Part shown: positions 1-8,660 of the stretch, one piece after another
Layout of the letters: each line of letters begins with the position of its first letter
Position numbering within the stretch: position 1 is the stretch's first letter
DNA from: an uncultured Robinsoniella sp.
Lineage (GTDB): Bacteria; Bacillota; Clostridia; Lachnospirales; Lachnospiraceae
NCBI GenBank assembly: GCA_900540475.1
Contig: UQGG01000034.1
Coordinates: 1-64,000 of the forward strand
Direction: 5' to 3'
Length of the DNA: 64,000 bases
Translations under genes and position numbers: made by a program
The notes under the pieces: model-generated
The model's input: only the letters and a program-made list of their open reading frames with translations
The model's database searches: none
What the model was told of the DNA's origin: nothing

Positions 1-413
1 TGAGCTGCGAAATGCATCAGGATTTCGGAGCGAATGCCCGCGTGCCGCCAAAAAGCGCTTCGGAAAGGTTAGAAAATACCAGTTCTGCGGCCAGCTGACG
101 GAGTCCATACCAGTTTCCCACGCCCATCTTTCCGTACACTACCTATCATTTACAAAGCGTCTTACTCAGCGAAACCCTAATTTAGTGTTTTATAACCGCA
201 TGTGCACACTATATTCTTACTAAGCAAATACTTGATTTGTTCGTTGTATATCTGTAACCTGCAATTATACGTTGTAGTACTAGTTTACAGCAGTCTTTAC
301 AGAACCCGCCATCCGGACCGGAAAGCACATGTAAAAATTTAAGCAGCATGATCCATATCGCCCACCTGTGATAAAATAACCCACCGTTTATTAAAAATGA
401 CCTATTTCGGCAG
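1..413. other. Window edge and upstream region of the sugar ABC operon; no supported gene
   Basis: The first 170 bases are visibly more GC-rich than the rest of the window. A frame open from base 2 to the stop at 221-223 and a 36-codon minus-strand ORF at 17-127 are both possible, but neither translation resembles a family I recognise. From about 225 to 413 the DNA is AT-rich and non-coding. A -10-like TATAAT lies at 429-434 with only a weak -35 upstream, so the sugar operon promoter probably lies between 400 and 440 and may need an activator. Confidence 0.4.
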
Positions 414-482
414 ATGTCAGTTATTCGTTATAATAGAATCAGATCAACAAACAACAAAAAACTAAAACGAGGAGGCATTGAG

Positions 483-1820
483 ATGAAAAAGAAAATCATA
501 TCAATCATTTTAGCCGCAATTATGGTAACCAACGTTGCAGCTTGCGGAAAAGAAGCAGATTCCAATAAAGGGAGTGAAAGCCAGGCAGCGGGTGAGTCTC
601 AGGCTGCAAAAGAAAACAGCGGTACCGGTGAACAAACCACAATCCGATTTGTATCCTGGATGACCGGAGGAGAAGACAAGGCCTTCATTGAAAAGTTCAT
701 GGTAGAAAATCCCGATATTAACGTAGAGGTTGAGGCGGTGGACGGCACTAATTACGATAAGCTGTTAAAAACCAGACTGATTTCTGATGATGCTCCGGAT
801 GTCTTTTTAATCCAGCCGGCACAGTATGAAAAGTTTGTAAAAGAAGGGTATCTGATGGATGTAAGCGGCCGCCCGTCTAAGGAAACCCTGGCGAAATCCA
901 AATCCCTGGAAGATTTGTATACCATCGATGGAAAACAGTATGGATTTCCGGTATGCACCCAGGGCGGACCGGACCCGATCTTCTATAATAAGAAATACTT
1001 TGAAAAATTAAATCTGAAAGAGCCGGAAACCATGGGAGAACTGTGGGCAGCGGCGGATAAAATAAAAGCAGACGGAGTAGAGCCATTTGTATTTGGCGAC
1101 AAAGATGCATGGACCTTTGAGATGTTTTTCAGAAGCAGACAATTTGGTGACTACTTAAAAGACACACCGGAATGGGGCCTGGCACTTTACAATGGAGAAA
1201 AACAGGCATCTGAGATGTTCAAAAAAGAATTTGAATTGGCTGAGAAAATGTGTAAGGAAGGTTATATTGGGAAATCATCTCTGACCATGACTTATCCACA
1301 GTCCGTTACCTACTTTACAGAAGGAAAAGCCGCAATGCTGCCCCAGGGAACCTGGGTACCAGGGCTGGATGAAATCAAAAATGCAGACCCGGAACAGTTC
1401 GAACTGGGATGCTTCATTACCCCGGTAGACGAAACGGACGGCAAGGTATATATGACCGGCTCCTCAGACAGAAGCATTGTAATTTCAGCAAACACTAAAA
1501 ATGCTGAAGCAGCCGGAAAGCTGTATGACTGGTTTACAAAGGAAGAAAATTTAAGCGAGTACCTCACGTCCCAGTCCTTAACGAATTTCCTGCCAATCGA
1601 ATACAAAGTCGATCCGGTACTGGAAAGCTACGTAGCAGCATTATCCAGTGATAAATATGAAATCATAATGAGCCAGAAAGCCACCATGCCCGCAGGATTT
1701 ATGACCATGATGGAAAACGGACTGCAGTCCATACTTGCAGGATCTCCGGCTGAAACAGAATTACAGAAGTTAAATACAGAGTTTGAAAAAATTAAATCAT
1801 CGGTGGTTGTATCGGAATAA
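483..1820 (+). CDS. Extracellular sugar-binding lipoprotein of an ABC importer
   Basis: Solute-binding protein of the SBP_bac_1 (carbohydrate uptake CUT1) class. The ATG at 483 is chosen because GGAGG lies just upstream and it gives a proper signal peptide: basic MKKK, a hydrophobic stretch, then a lipobox with the lipidated Cys at residue 21. A Ser/Gly/Glu-rich linker follows, as usual for Gram-positive lipoproteins, then the periplasmic-type fold (residues about 50-445). Length of 445 residues is normal. It is the first gene of an operon with two CUT1 permeases and a WbsX/GH99-like enzyme, so the ligand is probably an oligosaccharide or glycan fragment. The actual sugar cannot be read from the sequence. 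No ATPase is encoded here; CUT1 systems often share a distant MsmK-type ATPase. Confidence 0.9.
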   Translation: MKKKIISIILAAIMVTNVAACGKEADSNKGSESQAAGESQAAKENSGTGEQTTIRFVSWMTGGEDKAFIEKFMVENPDINVEVEAVDGTNYDKLLKTRLISDDAPDVFLIQPAQYEKFVKEGYLMDVSGRPSKETLAKSKSLEDLYTIDGKQYGFPVCTQGGPDPIFYNKKYFEKLNLKEPETMGELWAAADKIKADGVEPFVFGDKDAWTFEMFFRSRQFGDYLKDTPEWGLALYNGEKQASEMFKKEFELAEKMCKEGYIGKSSLTMTYPQSVTYFTEGKAAMLPQGTWVPGLDEIKNADPEQFELGCFITPVDETDGKVYMTGSSDRSIVISANTKNAEAAGKLYDWFTKEENLSEYLTSQSLTNFLPIEYKVDPVLESYVAALSSDKYEIIMSQKATMPAGFMTMMENGLQSILAGSPAETELQKLNTEFEKIKSSVVVSE

Positions 1821-1846
1821 ATAATGATTGATAAGAAGGTGAAAAG

Positions 1847-2725
1847 GTGAACAGTAAAAAAGAAAAGATATATGGAGTGTTTGCAACAGTACCGGCATTG
1901 ATACTCTTTTTAATATTTACGTATATTCCATTGCTGATGACTTTGGGATATTCCGTAACAGACTGGAATGGTTTTAGTAAGAATTTTAATTTTGTAGGGC
2001 TAGACAATTTCGTTCAGGTGTTCAAAGATACCGAGGTGCTTCAGACATTTGGCAATACATTGTATTTTACCGTATTGGTAGTTGTAATTGGTATTGTTCT
2101 ACAGCTGATGCTGGCAATCTTTTTATTTGAAAAACTAAAGGGCAGAAATGTACTGAGAGCAATCATCTATGCACCCTGTATAATCAGTCCGGTAATCGTA
2201 TCCCTTACCTGGGTTAACTTCTTCCAGTATGCGGGAATCATTAATGAAGTGCTGTCTAAGATCGGACTGGAAGGGCTGCGGGTGGACTGGCTGGGAGATG
2301 TCAACATCGTCAAAAATGTATTGATTTTTATCAATACCTGGCAGTGGGCAGGATACGGCATGATTATCTTTATGACAGGCTTAAGCAGTATTTCCCAGGA
2401 TGTATACGAGGCTGGTATGTTAGATGGTGCCTGCGGATTTAAAAAATTCAGATATATCACATTGCCTCTGCTAATGCCATCGGTTACGGTCAATGTATTT
2501 ATTTCTATTACAGGAGCGCTGAGGCTGTTCGATCTTCCTTTTGTTATGACAGGCGGAGGACCGATTAATGCCAGCAAGACAATCAGTATGACAATTTATG
2601 ATAATGCTTTTCTATATGAAAGATTTGGATATTCAAGTGCCATCGGAGTTATTTTCTTCCTGATTATAGCTACGGTTACGGTTATCCAGCTGAAAATAAC
2701 CAGAAGCAGGGAGGTGGAATATTAA
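1847..2725 (+). CDS. Sugar ABC transporter permease, MalF/UgpA type
   Basis: Inner-membrane permease of a CUT1 importer, 292 residues. It starts at GTG 1847 behind AGAAGG. About six hydrophobic segments are visible. The EAA cytoplasmic loop that docks the ATPase is recognisable near residues 188-206 (YEAGMLDGACGFKKFRYITL). The conserved DLPFVMTGGGP segment near residue 227 is typical of MalF-like subunits. It lies 26 bp after the binding-protein gene and 1 bp before the second permease, so the three are clearly co-transcribed. Confidence 0.92.
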   Translation: MNSKKEKIYGVFATVPALILFLIFTYIPLLMTLGYSVTDWNGFSKNFNFVGLDNFVQVFKDTEVLQTFGNTLYFTVLVVVIGIVLQLMLAIFLFEKLKGRNVLRAIIYAPCIISPVIVSLTWVNFFQYAGIINEVLSKIGLEGLRVDWLGDVNIVKNVLIFINTWQWAGYGMIIFMTGLSSISQDVYEAGMLDGACGFKKFRYITLPLLMPSVTVNVFISITGALRLFDLPFVMTGGGPINASKTISMTIYDNAFLYERFGYSSAIGVIFFLIIATVTVIQLKITRSREVEY

Positions 2726-2726
2726 G

Positions 2727-3554
2727 ATGGTAAGGAAAAAAACAATATTAACAGTTTTAAAATATGTTTTCATCTATTTGATTGCATTATTGATTATTCT
2801 GCCGATCTTATACATGTTTTTATCCTCCTTCAAGAACCCGGGAGAGGTGAACAAAATGGTTTCCCTACCCTCCGGATTCTACCTGGAGAATTACAAAGCA
2901 GTATTTCAAAATGATACGGCGGTGAGAAGTTTTGCCAACTCCGGTATTATATCGGTCTTTACCATAACCATTGATATTCTTCTATGCGCTTTGGCATCCT
3001 ATGCAATGGCAAGGAGAAAAGAAAAGTATTTTTCCTTTCTGTACTTACTATTCTTAAGCGCCATGATGATTCCGGTAGTAGCTAATCTGCCTTCCATTTA
3101 CAGTATTATTCTGAAATTTGGCTTAAAAGATACCAAGACGGCTTTAGTGCTGATTTATGCAGCCACCCAGATCCCCATGGGAATCCTTTTATTCACAGGG
3201 TTCATTAAGGGGATTCCCAGAGAACTGGATGAAGCGGCAATTATTGACGGATGCGGATATTTACAGCGGTTTTTCAAAGTTCTGTTTCCACTTATGAAAC
3301 CGGTTATGGTCACTTATGCGCTGACCACTTTGGTATACGTATGGAACGATTTCTTAATGCCTCTTATGGTCATTTCATCCGAGAAGAAAAAACCGATTAC
3401 CCTGGCTGTTTACTCTTTTGTAAATGAGCATCAGACGAATTTCGGTGCAATCTACGCAATGCTGGTCGTTGCAGTAGTGCCGCCGATCCTGCTTTTCATC
3501 CTGCTTCAGAAACAGTTTTATCAGGGAGGGGCAGCAGGAGCAGTCAAGGGCTAA
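2727..3554 (+). CDS. Sugar ABC transporter permease, MalG/UgpE type
   Basis: Second permease of the CUT1 importer, 275 residues, ATG start behind GGGAGGTGG. It has an N-terminal membrane anchor, then the usual SSFKNPGEV region and an EAA loop (ELDEAAIIDGCGYLQRFFKV, about residues 170-189). The C-terminal FYQGGAAGAVKG is the classic end of MalG-like permeases. It forms the heterodimeric channel with the upstream permease. The partner ATPase is not in this window. Confidence 0.93.
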   Translation: MVRKKTILTVLKYVFIYLIALLIILPILYMFLSSFKNPGEVNKMVSLPSGFYLENYKAVFQNDTAVRSFANSGIISVFTITIDILLCALASYAMARRKEKYFSFLYLLFLSAMMIPVVANLPSIYSIILKFGLKDTKTALVLIYAATQIPMGILLFTGFIKGIPRELDEAAIIDGCGYLQRFFKVLFPLMKPVMVTYALTTLVYVWNDFLMPLMVISSEKKKPITLAVYSFVNEHQTNFGAIYAMLVVAVVPPILLFILLQKQFYQGGAAGAVKG

Positions 3555-3734
3555 TAGAGTCAGAGAAACGTCTGATGGAATGGGTGGACATACAGTAGGA
3601 ATCTCCCAAGGCAATGCGTAAGGTGCAGCGGTCAACCCGTTACCGAGTCTTGGGTGGTGTCTGGTAAATCCAGGCATTCACGATACATTATTTTAGTTGA
3701 AACAATTAAAATTTAAATCAGAAAGGAATTACAG
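3555..3734 (+). other. Structured intergenic segment, possible group II intron remnant
   Basis: This 180-bp gap has no coding potential I can support, but its composition is unlike the AT-rich spacers elsewhere. A clear hairpin is formed by TGTCTGG (3658-3664) and CCAGGCA (3670-3676), flanked by GTG/CAC. The phrase from about 3600 to 3685 reminds me of the structured part of bacterial group II introns, but I cannot verify that. No reverse transcriptase is present, so if real it is a fragment. The ribosome-binding site of the next gene (AGAAAGGA) is at its end. Confidence 0.3.
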
Positions 3735-4868
3735 ATGAATAAACAATACGAAGCAGCAGCATATTATTTCCCAAATTACCACTATGATGACAGAGTGCAG
3801 GAATGGCACGGGGAAGGATGGAATGAATGGGAGCTGGTAAAAAATGCAAAGCCCAGATTTGAAGGACATGTGCAGCCCAAGGTACCGCTCTGGGGATACG
3901 AAAACGAGGCAGATCCCAAAGTGATGGAGAAAAAGATTGAAGCGGCGGCAAGCCATGGGTTAAGTGCATTTATATTTGACTGGTACTGGCATAAAGAAGG
4001 GCCATTCCTGGACAGATGCCTGGAAGAAGGATATCTGCAGGCAGAGAATAACAAAGATTTGAAATTTGCAATTATGTGGGCAAATCATGACTGGCTGGAA
4101 ATACATCCGGCGACCAGATTTCAACCTTATCCGGTGAGAATGAAAGGCGAAGTCTCTGAAGAAGTATTTATCCAGGCAACAGACCACATAATCGATACCT
4201 ATTTTGTACATCCATCCTATTGGAAAGTAGACGGCAGGTTATATTTTTCGATCTATGAAATGATGAGCCTCGTAAAAGGTCTGGGAGGACTTGAGAACAC
4301 AAAGAGGGTATTAGAAGAATTTCGGTCAAGAGTGAGGGAGAGAGGGCTTGGTGAACTGCACTTAAATGCTGTAGTATGGGGAATCGAAACCCTTCCTACA
4401 GAAAATACTCTGACCAATCCCAATGAAATCATCGAATATTTGGGAATAGACAGTGTCACCAGCTATGTATGGGTTCACCATATCGAATTCGAACATTTTC
4501 CGGACACTTCCTATAAAAAAATGCGGGAAATATGCAAAGATGAGCACTCCAGACTGCAAAATCAGTATCCCCTTCCCTATATTCCAAACGTGACCGTAGG
4601 CTGGGATTCCACACCGAGAACCGTGCAGACAGACCGGTTTGACAGTATCGGCTATCCATATTATCCGGTGTATATGGATAATACCCCTATGGAATTTGAA
4701 AAAGCGCTGCGTGATGCAAAAGCATTCCTGGATAAATCAGAAAAAAGCTTCAATATCTGTACCATAAATGCATGGAATGAGTGGACGGAAGGAAGCTACC
4801 TGGAACCGGATACGGTAAATGGAATGGCTTATCTGGATGCCATTAAGAAGGTTTTTTGTGATAAATAA
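3735..4868 (+). CDS. WbsX/GH99-like glycan-processing enzyme
   Basis: A 377-residue cytoplasmic protein (no signal peptide) of the Glyco_tran_WbsX group, which is related to glycoside hydrolase family 99. Visible hallmarks are the N-terminal YYFPNYH, the WNEWE segment, GLSAFIFDWYW near residue 80, and the C-terminal NAWNEWTEGSYLEPD signature. Members were first noted in polysaccharide clusters, and GH99 relatives are endo-acting mannosidases. The catalytic activity of WbsX proteins is not settled. Its place directly behind a sugar importer suggests it processes the imported glycan rather than building polysaccharide; that is inference from context. Confidence 0.8.
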   Translation: MNKQYEAAAYYFPNYHYDDRVQEWHGEGWNEWELVKNAKPRFEGHVQPKVPLWGYENEADPKVMEKKIEAAASHGLSAFIFDWYWHKEGPFLDRCLEEGYLQAENNKDLKFAIMWANHDWLEIHPATRFQPYPVRMKGEVSEEVFIQATDHIIDTYFVHPSYWKVDGRLYFSIYEMMSLVKGLGGLENTKRVLEEFRSRVRERGLGELHLNAVVWGIETLPTENTLTNPNEIIEYLGIDSVTSYVWVHHIEFEHFPDTSYKKMREICKDEHSRLQNQYPLPYIPNVTVGWDSTPRTVQTDRFDSIGYPYYPVYMDNTPMEFEKALRDAKAFLDKSEKSFNICTINAWNEWTEGSYLEPDTVNGMAYLDAIKKVFCDK

Positions 4869-4882
4869 ATGTAAGTATGTAT

Positions 4883-4904
4883 CCCTCCTCGTTTACGAGG
4901 GGGG
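4883..4904. terminator. Bidirectional terminator between convergent operons
   Basis: A 9-bp GC-rich stem (CCCTCCTCG with CGAGGGGGG, loop TTTA) lies between the WbsX-like gene (plus) and the ABC permease gene (minus). It can serve both directions; the T-richness after the stem is modest on either side. Confidence 0.8.
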
Positions 4905-4915
4905 CTATATATTTT

Positions 4916-5713
4916 CTATAAGTTTTTCAAATAAGACTTCTCTACAAAGTTAATAATCTTATAAAGTCCCATGGCTATAATGCAAAGTATTACAATGCTC
5001 ATGATAACCCAATCCAACTTAAAAACCTGGCTGCCATATATGATCAGGTAGCCAAGTCCCTGCTTGGAACCAATAAATTCACCGATTACCACACCAACCA
5101 GGGCAAGACCGATATTTACCTTCATGACACTGATAATGGTAGGAATGGTGCTTGGAAGGACGACACGCAGCAGGACGTCTTTTTTCGTGCCCTGTAAAGT
5201 GTAAATCAGTTTAATTTTATCCGGAGATACTTCTTTGAATCCGGTATATAGATTTAATATTGTACCGAAGATCGCTACCGATATTCCGGCTACAATAATT
5301 GTTTTCATATTTGCACCCAGCCATACGATTAAAAGAGGAGCCAGCGCTGATTTTGGAAGGCTGTTCAATACGACCAGGTAGGGTTCTAATATTTCAGAGA
5401 GTTTTTTGCTGAGCCATAACAGTACGGCAGTTGCGATTCCCAACAGAACAACCAAAGCGAAACTGATCAGTGTCTCTGCTAACGTAACACCAACATGGAG
5501 GAAGATTGTTTTATCCTGAACCATGGAAATAAAGGTATTTAATACCCGTGATGGGCTGCTGAAAATAAAGCTGTCGATGATGCCAAGCCTTGCAGTGATT
5601 TCCCAAAGCGCAATAAACAGTACTAAAATAAGAATCCGCATGATGGTTACCATGCGTTTGTGATGAAGCCGTTTCTTTAAATATTCTTTTTGATTGACAG
5701 AAGCGTTATTCAT
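4916..5713 (-). CDS. ABC transporter permease, TauC/SsuC/ThiX type
   Basis: A 265-residue BPD_transp_1 permease. It has a hydrophobic segment near residues 20-40 and about five more, with an EAA loop (LQGTKKDVLLRVVLPSTIP) in the middle. The family moves nitrate, sulfonates, taurine or thiamine precursors; the sequence alone does not choose between them. It overlaps the 3' end of the ATPase gene by 8 bp, a sign of tight coupling. No NMT1/THI5-like binding protein is found next to it, which is unusual. Confidence 0.85.
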   Translation of the reverse strand: MNNASVNQKEYLKKRLHHKRMVTIMRILILVLFIALWEITARLGIIDSFIFSSPSRVLNTFISMVQDKTIFLHVGVTLAETLISFALVVLLGIATAVLLWLSKKLSEILEPYLVVLNSLPKSALAPLLIVWLGANMKTIIVAGISVAIFGTILNLYTGFKEVSPDKIKLIYTLQGTKKDVLLRVVLPSTIPTIISVMKVNIGLALVGVVIGEFIGSKQGLGYLIIYGSQVFKLDWVIMSIVILCIIAMGLYKIINFVEKSYLKNL

Positions 5714-6473
5714 TTACATTCAGCTCCTTCCAGATTTGGTTAAAATAATCTTTGAATTCAGGAGCGTTTCGGGATTTCATTGGGGTGCGGTCTTCAATAC
5801 TCATATGAACCGGTACAATGCTTTTGATCTTAGCCGGCCGTTTGGTGAGAACGATAATGCGGTCTGCAACGCTGATGGCTTCCGACAGGTCATGGGTAAC
5901 CAGAATAGCGGTCTTATGAGCTTTCTTCAGAATAGAAGAAATATCGTCACATACGGAAAGGCGTGTCTGATAATCAAGAGCGGAAAAAGGTTCATCTAAA
6001 AGCAAAAGTTCCGGCTGCAGTGCCAGGGTACGGATCAGCGCTGCACGCTGACGCATTCCGCCGGACAGTTCGGAAGGCTTTTTATCCTTGAATTTGTATA
6101 ATCCATAATCTTTCAGCATCTGGTCAACCATTGCTTTGCTTTCCTCTGTAATTTTTTTCTGAATCTCCAGACCCAGGAGAACATTGTGGTAAATAGTACG
6201 CCATTCAAACAAATGGTCTTTTTGGAGCATATAGCCTATATTTGTATGAGCTTCTTTTACATCTTTCCCATTTAGGAGAATGGAACCGGATTCTGGCTTT
6301 AAGAGTCCGCTGATTAAGGAAAGCAGAGTAGATTTGCCGCATCCGCTGGGACCGACAATTGCGATGAATTCGCCGTCATTCACCTGAAAGGAGATATCAG
6401 ATAAAGCAAAAGTTTCTCCGCTTACACTATGATAGGAAAAGTTCACGTCTTTTAGTTCTAATAAGGTCTGCAT
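5706..6473 (-). CDS. ABC transporter ATPase, TauB/SsuB type
   Basis: A 255-residue nucleotide-binding subunit. Walker A GPSGCGKST is at residues 41-49, signature LSGGMRQR near residue 140, Walker B LLLLDEPFSALD just after it, and the switch histidine in LVTHDLSEA. It pairs with the overlapping permease downstream. The start is an ATG behind an AGGAGG-like site on the minus strand. A 134-bp gap separates it from the upstream DUF3786 gene on the same strand. Confidence 0.92.
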   Translation of the reverse strand: MQTLLELKDVNFSYHSVSGETFALSDISFQVNDGEFIAIVGPSGCGKSTLLSLISGLLKPESGSILLNGKDVKEAHTNIGYMLQKDHLFEWRTIYHNVLLGLEIQKKITEESKAMVDQMLKDYGLYKFKDKKPSELSGGMRQRAALIRTLALQPELLLLDEPFSALDYQTRLSVCDDISSILKKAHKTAILVTHDLSEAISVADRIIVLTKRPAKIKSIVPVHMSIEDRTPMKSRNAPEFKDYFNQIWKELNVNE

Positions 6474-6607
6474 TTCGTACCTCCTATATTGTTATATCAT
6501 AGTGTATGAAAATGCCGGCGAAATGTTCAGGAATTCCAGAGCCTGCTTCCAAATTTGCTCTGGCAGAAGTGTGTCAAAGTTTATGAGTAATTTGTCACAA
6601 ATAAATT

Positions 6608-7255
6608 CTAAACATGCTCTATGGAAAGCGAAGCCTCTATCAATTGTTTTGCACCATAAGAACCCAGGACTGGCACATCCTCAGGATGGGTACAGTCTGT
6701 AATTCCTTTATCAAACAGCACATTGATGTTCATGGGAAATTCATCATCCCCCTCCCAGAGAATATAAGTAATGGCGATCAGGGGAAACAGCTGCAGGCGT
6801 ACCGATGCATCCCCATAGGTGCATATGGTGCCGTGAAGTGCTTTTCCTGCCTGTATAAACCGGTCAGTATGCCCTTCAAATGCTTTTTTCAGGGGAGGTA
6901 TGGTCTCGCGTATAAAAGCAGTTTCAAAATGGCTGACGCCGCGGATGGAATGGAAGGGAATTTCCTCGCCAGTCACGGCAGCAGTATCTTTGGCATAAAT
7001 CAAATAGTGGATCAGCAGCAAACGGGTATGTACCGGAACTTCCGCATCCGGGTGTGCCTGGTCAAAAATGCTTCCGTCTGAGGTACTGACCATATAGCAT
7101 TTGTCCAGAACCGGCAGCAGCAGGTATTGTCCGTCACCGGAAAAGGAAAGCCCGGTTCTAAGTGCAAGGCTTTTAAAATCCATGTCCAGAAATATCAGGC
7201 GGTCATGTTCATAGACCAGTTCGTAATTATCCGTATGATTCTTTTTCATTTCCAT
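6608..7255 (-). CDS. DUF3786 family protein
   Basis: A 215-residue soluble protein matching my recollection of DUF3786: a conserved LLLIHYLIYAKD segment, the GEEIPFHSIRGVSHFE turn, and the C-terminal ILWEGDDEFPMNINVLFDKG block. The function of the family is unknown. Members are often found near corrinoid or metal-dependent enzyme genes. Here it is the most upstream gene of the minus-strand group with the TauBC-type ABC pair, so it may take part in the use of the same substrate; that is only neighbourhood evidence. Signal peptide and membrane segments are absent. Confidence 0.65.
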   Translation of the reverse strand: MEMKKNHTDNYELVYEHDRLIFLDMDFKSLALRTGLSFSGDGQYLLLPVLDKCYMVSTSDGSIFDQAHPDAEVPVHTRLLLIHYLIYAKDTAAVTGEEIPFHSIRGVSHFETAFIRETIPPLKKAFEGHTDRFIQAGKALHGTICTYGDASVRLQLFPLIAITYILWEGDDEFPMNINVLFDKGITDCTHPEDVPVLGSYGAKQLIEASLSIEHV

Positions 7256-7425
7256 AAAATAGTTCCTCCAGGATTGTGTTTGAAAATTGTTATTGTATTT
7301 TAGTTTATCATAATAAGGAGTATGTGTATATACAGTAAATTGACTGTCTGTTCGTTTACTCGTTACAGTTATAAAATTTCATTATTATGGTTTTCTTAAA
7401 ACGGTCTTAAAACTTTCCCCCTTTC

Positions 7426-7454
7426 TTGCCCTTTACAGGGAATAATGTTATAAT
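7426..7454 (+). promoter_or_regulatory. Sigma-A promoter of the metallo-beta-lactamase-fold gene
   Basis: TTGCCC (7426-7431), 17-bp spacer, TATAAT (7449-7454). It would give a 5' leader of about 185 nt before the ATG at 7647. The rest of the 391-bp gap (7256-7646) holds no gene; a copy of the AGAGCCTGTTTAAAAT repeat sits at 7521-7536. Confidence 0.6.
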
Positions 7455-7646
7455 TGCCAAATCAATAAACCGGTAAATGATGAATGGAATGGAAGTATTC
7501 CATATCGCCATAACCATATTAGAGCCTGTTTAAAATGATAAGAGCAAACCGAATCAGAAATCCAGTTATAAGTATTCCGGGTTCAATTATTTCCGGCACA
7601 AATGCTTTACGAATTTTAGACATGCTTTGGAAAGCAGAGATGATTA

Positions 7647-8558
7647 ATGAAATATAAAAAACAAATATTTATTGTGCTACTATTGGTATTATTAGGCTCC
7701 TTTTCGGTCACCGCTGCAGCCGCTGGCAGGGGAAACGGGCGCAGACCCGGCAGAAAACCGTCTGATAAATATGCCTGGACTGTTCAGCAGTACGGCAGTG
7801 ACAGCGATGGAAGCCAGTCCATGTTCTATACTATAAGCAACCGTAAAGGAAAATTAATCGTTATAGACGGTGGCTGGAAACAAAATGAAGCCCGGGTACG
7901 CAGTGCCATTCAAAAGCTTGGCAGCAATGTAGACCTGTGGATTATCACCCATCCCCATCCGGATCATGTGGGTGCCTTTAATGCAATTGTTTCAAATCCC
8001 CAGGGAATCCGGATTCGGAAGGTGTTAGCCCCTAAGATTAATCCGGCGGTTTATCAGAAATATGCCCAGGAGTGGGATGAATACAGCATTTTTGAAGAAT
8101 TCAATGGCATTATGTCCGGTGCTGCAAATCTTCAGTATATAAAAGGCGGAGATACGATAGATATTTCGGGACTCAGCCTACAGTTCTTCAGTTCCTATGA
8201 TGGCAGGTTACAGAAAACCAGCAAGGATATCTGTAATGATTCTTCCCTCGTGTTCAAGGCTTCCTACAATGGTAAGAGTATGATATTTACCGGGGACATT
8301 AACTCCAGACGGGCAAATATGCTGGTGAAGAAGTACGGCAAGAAGCTAAGATCAAACTACCTGCAGGCTCCCCACCATGGCAATAATAATAAGCGGGAAC
8401 GGTTTTTTAAGGCAGTGAGACCCCGAGTAACATTTATTGATGCACCTTCCTGGCTTCGTGATTTTCCGGCGGTGAAGCATAATATATCCGTTTTGAAAAA
8501 GCAGGGAAGCCGGATTATTACATATGGTTCTTCCAGAAGAACTGTTAAGTTAAAATAA
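7647..8558 (+). CDS. Secreted metallo-beta-lactamase-fold hydrolase, ComEC C-domain-like
   Basis: A 303-residue protein with an N-terminal signal peptide (MKYKKQIF, hydrophobic core, ending around AAAAG). The metal-binding motif HPHPDHVG occurs near residue 100, followed by the later GDI and APHHGNNN motifs. This arrangement matches the MBL domain of ComEC and its stand-alone secreted relatives, which are thought to be nucleases or phosphoesterases. Substrate is unknown. There is a basic segment after the signal peptide (RGNGRRPGRKP). It is transcribed alone from the promoter at 7426; the next gene is 102 bp downstream. Confidence 0.8.
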   Translation: MKYKKQIFIVLLLVLLGSFSVTAAAAGRGNGRRPGRKPSDKYAWTVQQYGSDSDGSQSMFYTISNRKGKLIVIDGGWKQNEARVRSAIQKLGSNVDLWIITHPHPDHVGAFNAIVSNPQGIRIRKVLAPKINPAVYQKYAQEWDEYSIFEEFNGIMSGAANLQYIKGGDTIDISGLSLQFFSSYDGRLQKTSKDICNDSSLVFKASYNGKSMIFTGDINSRRANMLVKKYGKKLRSNYLQAPHHGNNNKRERFFKAVRPRVTFIDAPSWLRDFPAVKHNISVLKKQGSRIITYGSSRRTVKLK

Positions 8559-8660
8559 CAGCGTTCAGAAGATGAGCGCTAGAAGAGAAACAGTAAAAGC
8601 AAATCAAGTAAAAATAAACAAAACCCCGGTAATATTAAAGCCCGGAGAAGAGGAGAGTCT

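Noticed and set aside
17..127. 36-codon minus-strand ORF at the window edge
   Set aside because: Only a weak start site, short, and no family recognised; kept only as part of the edge region.
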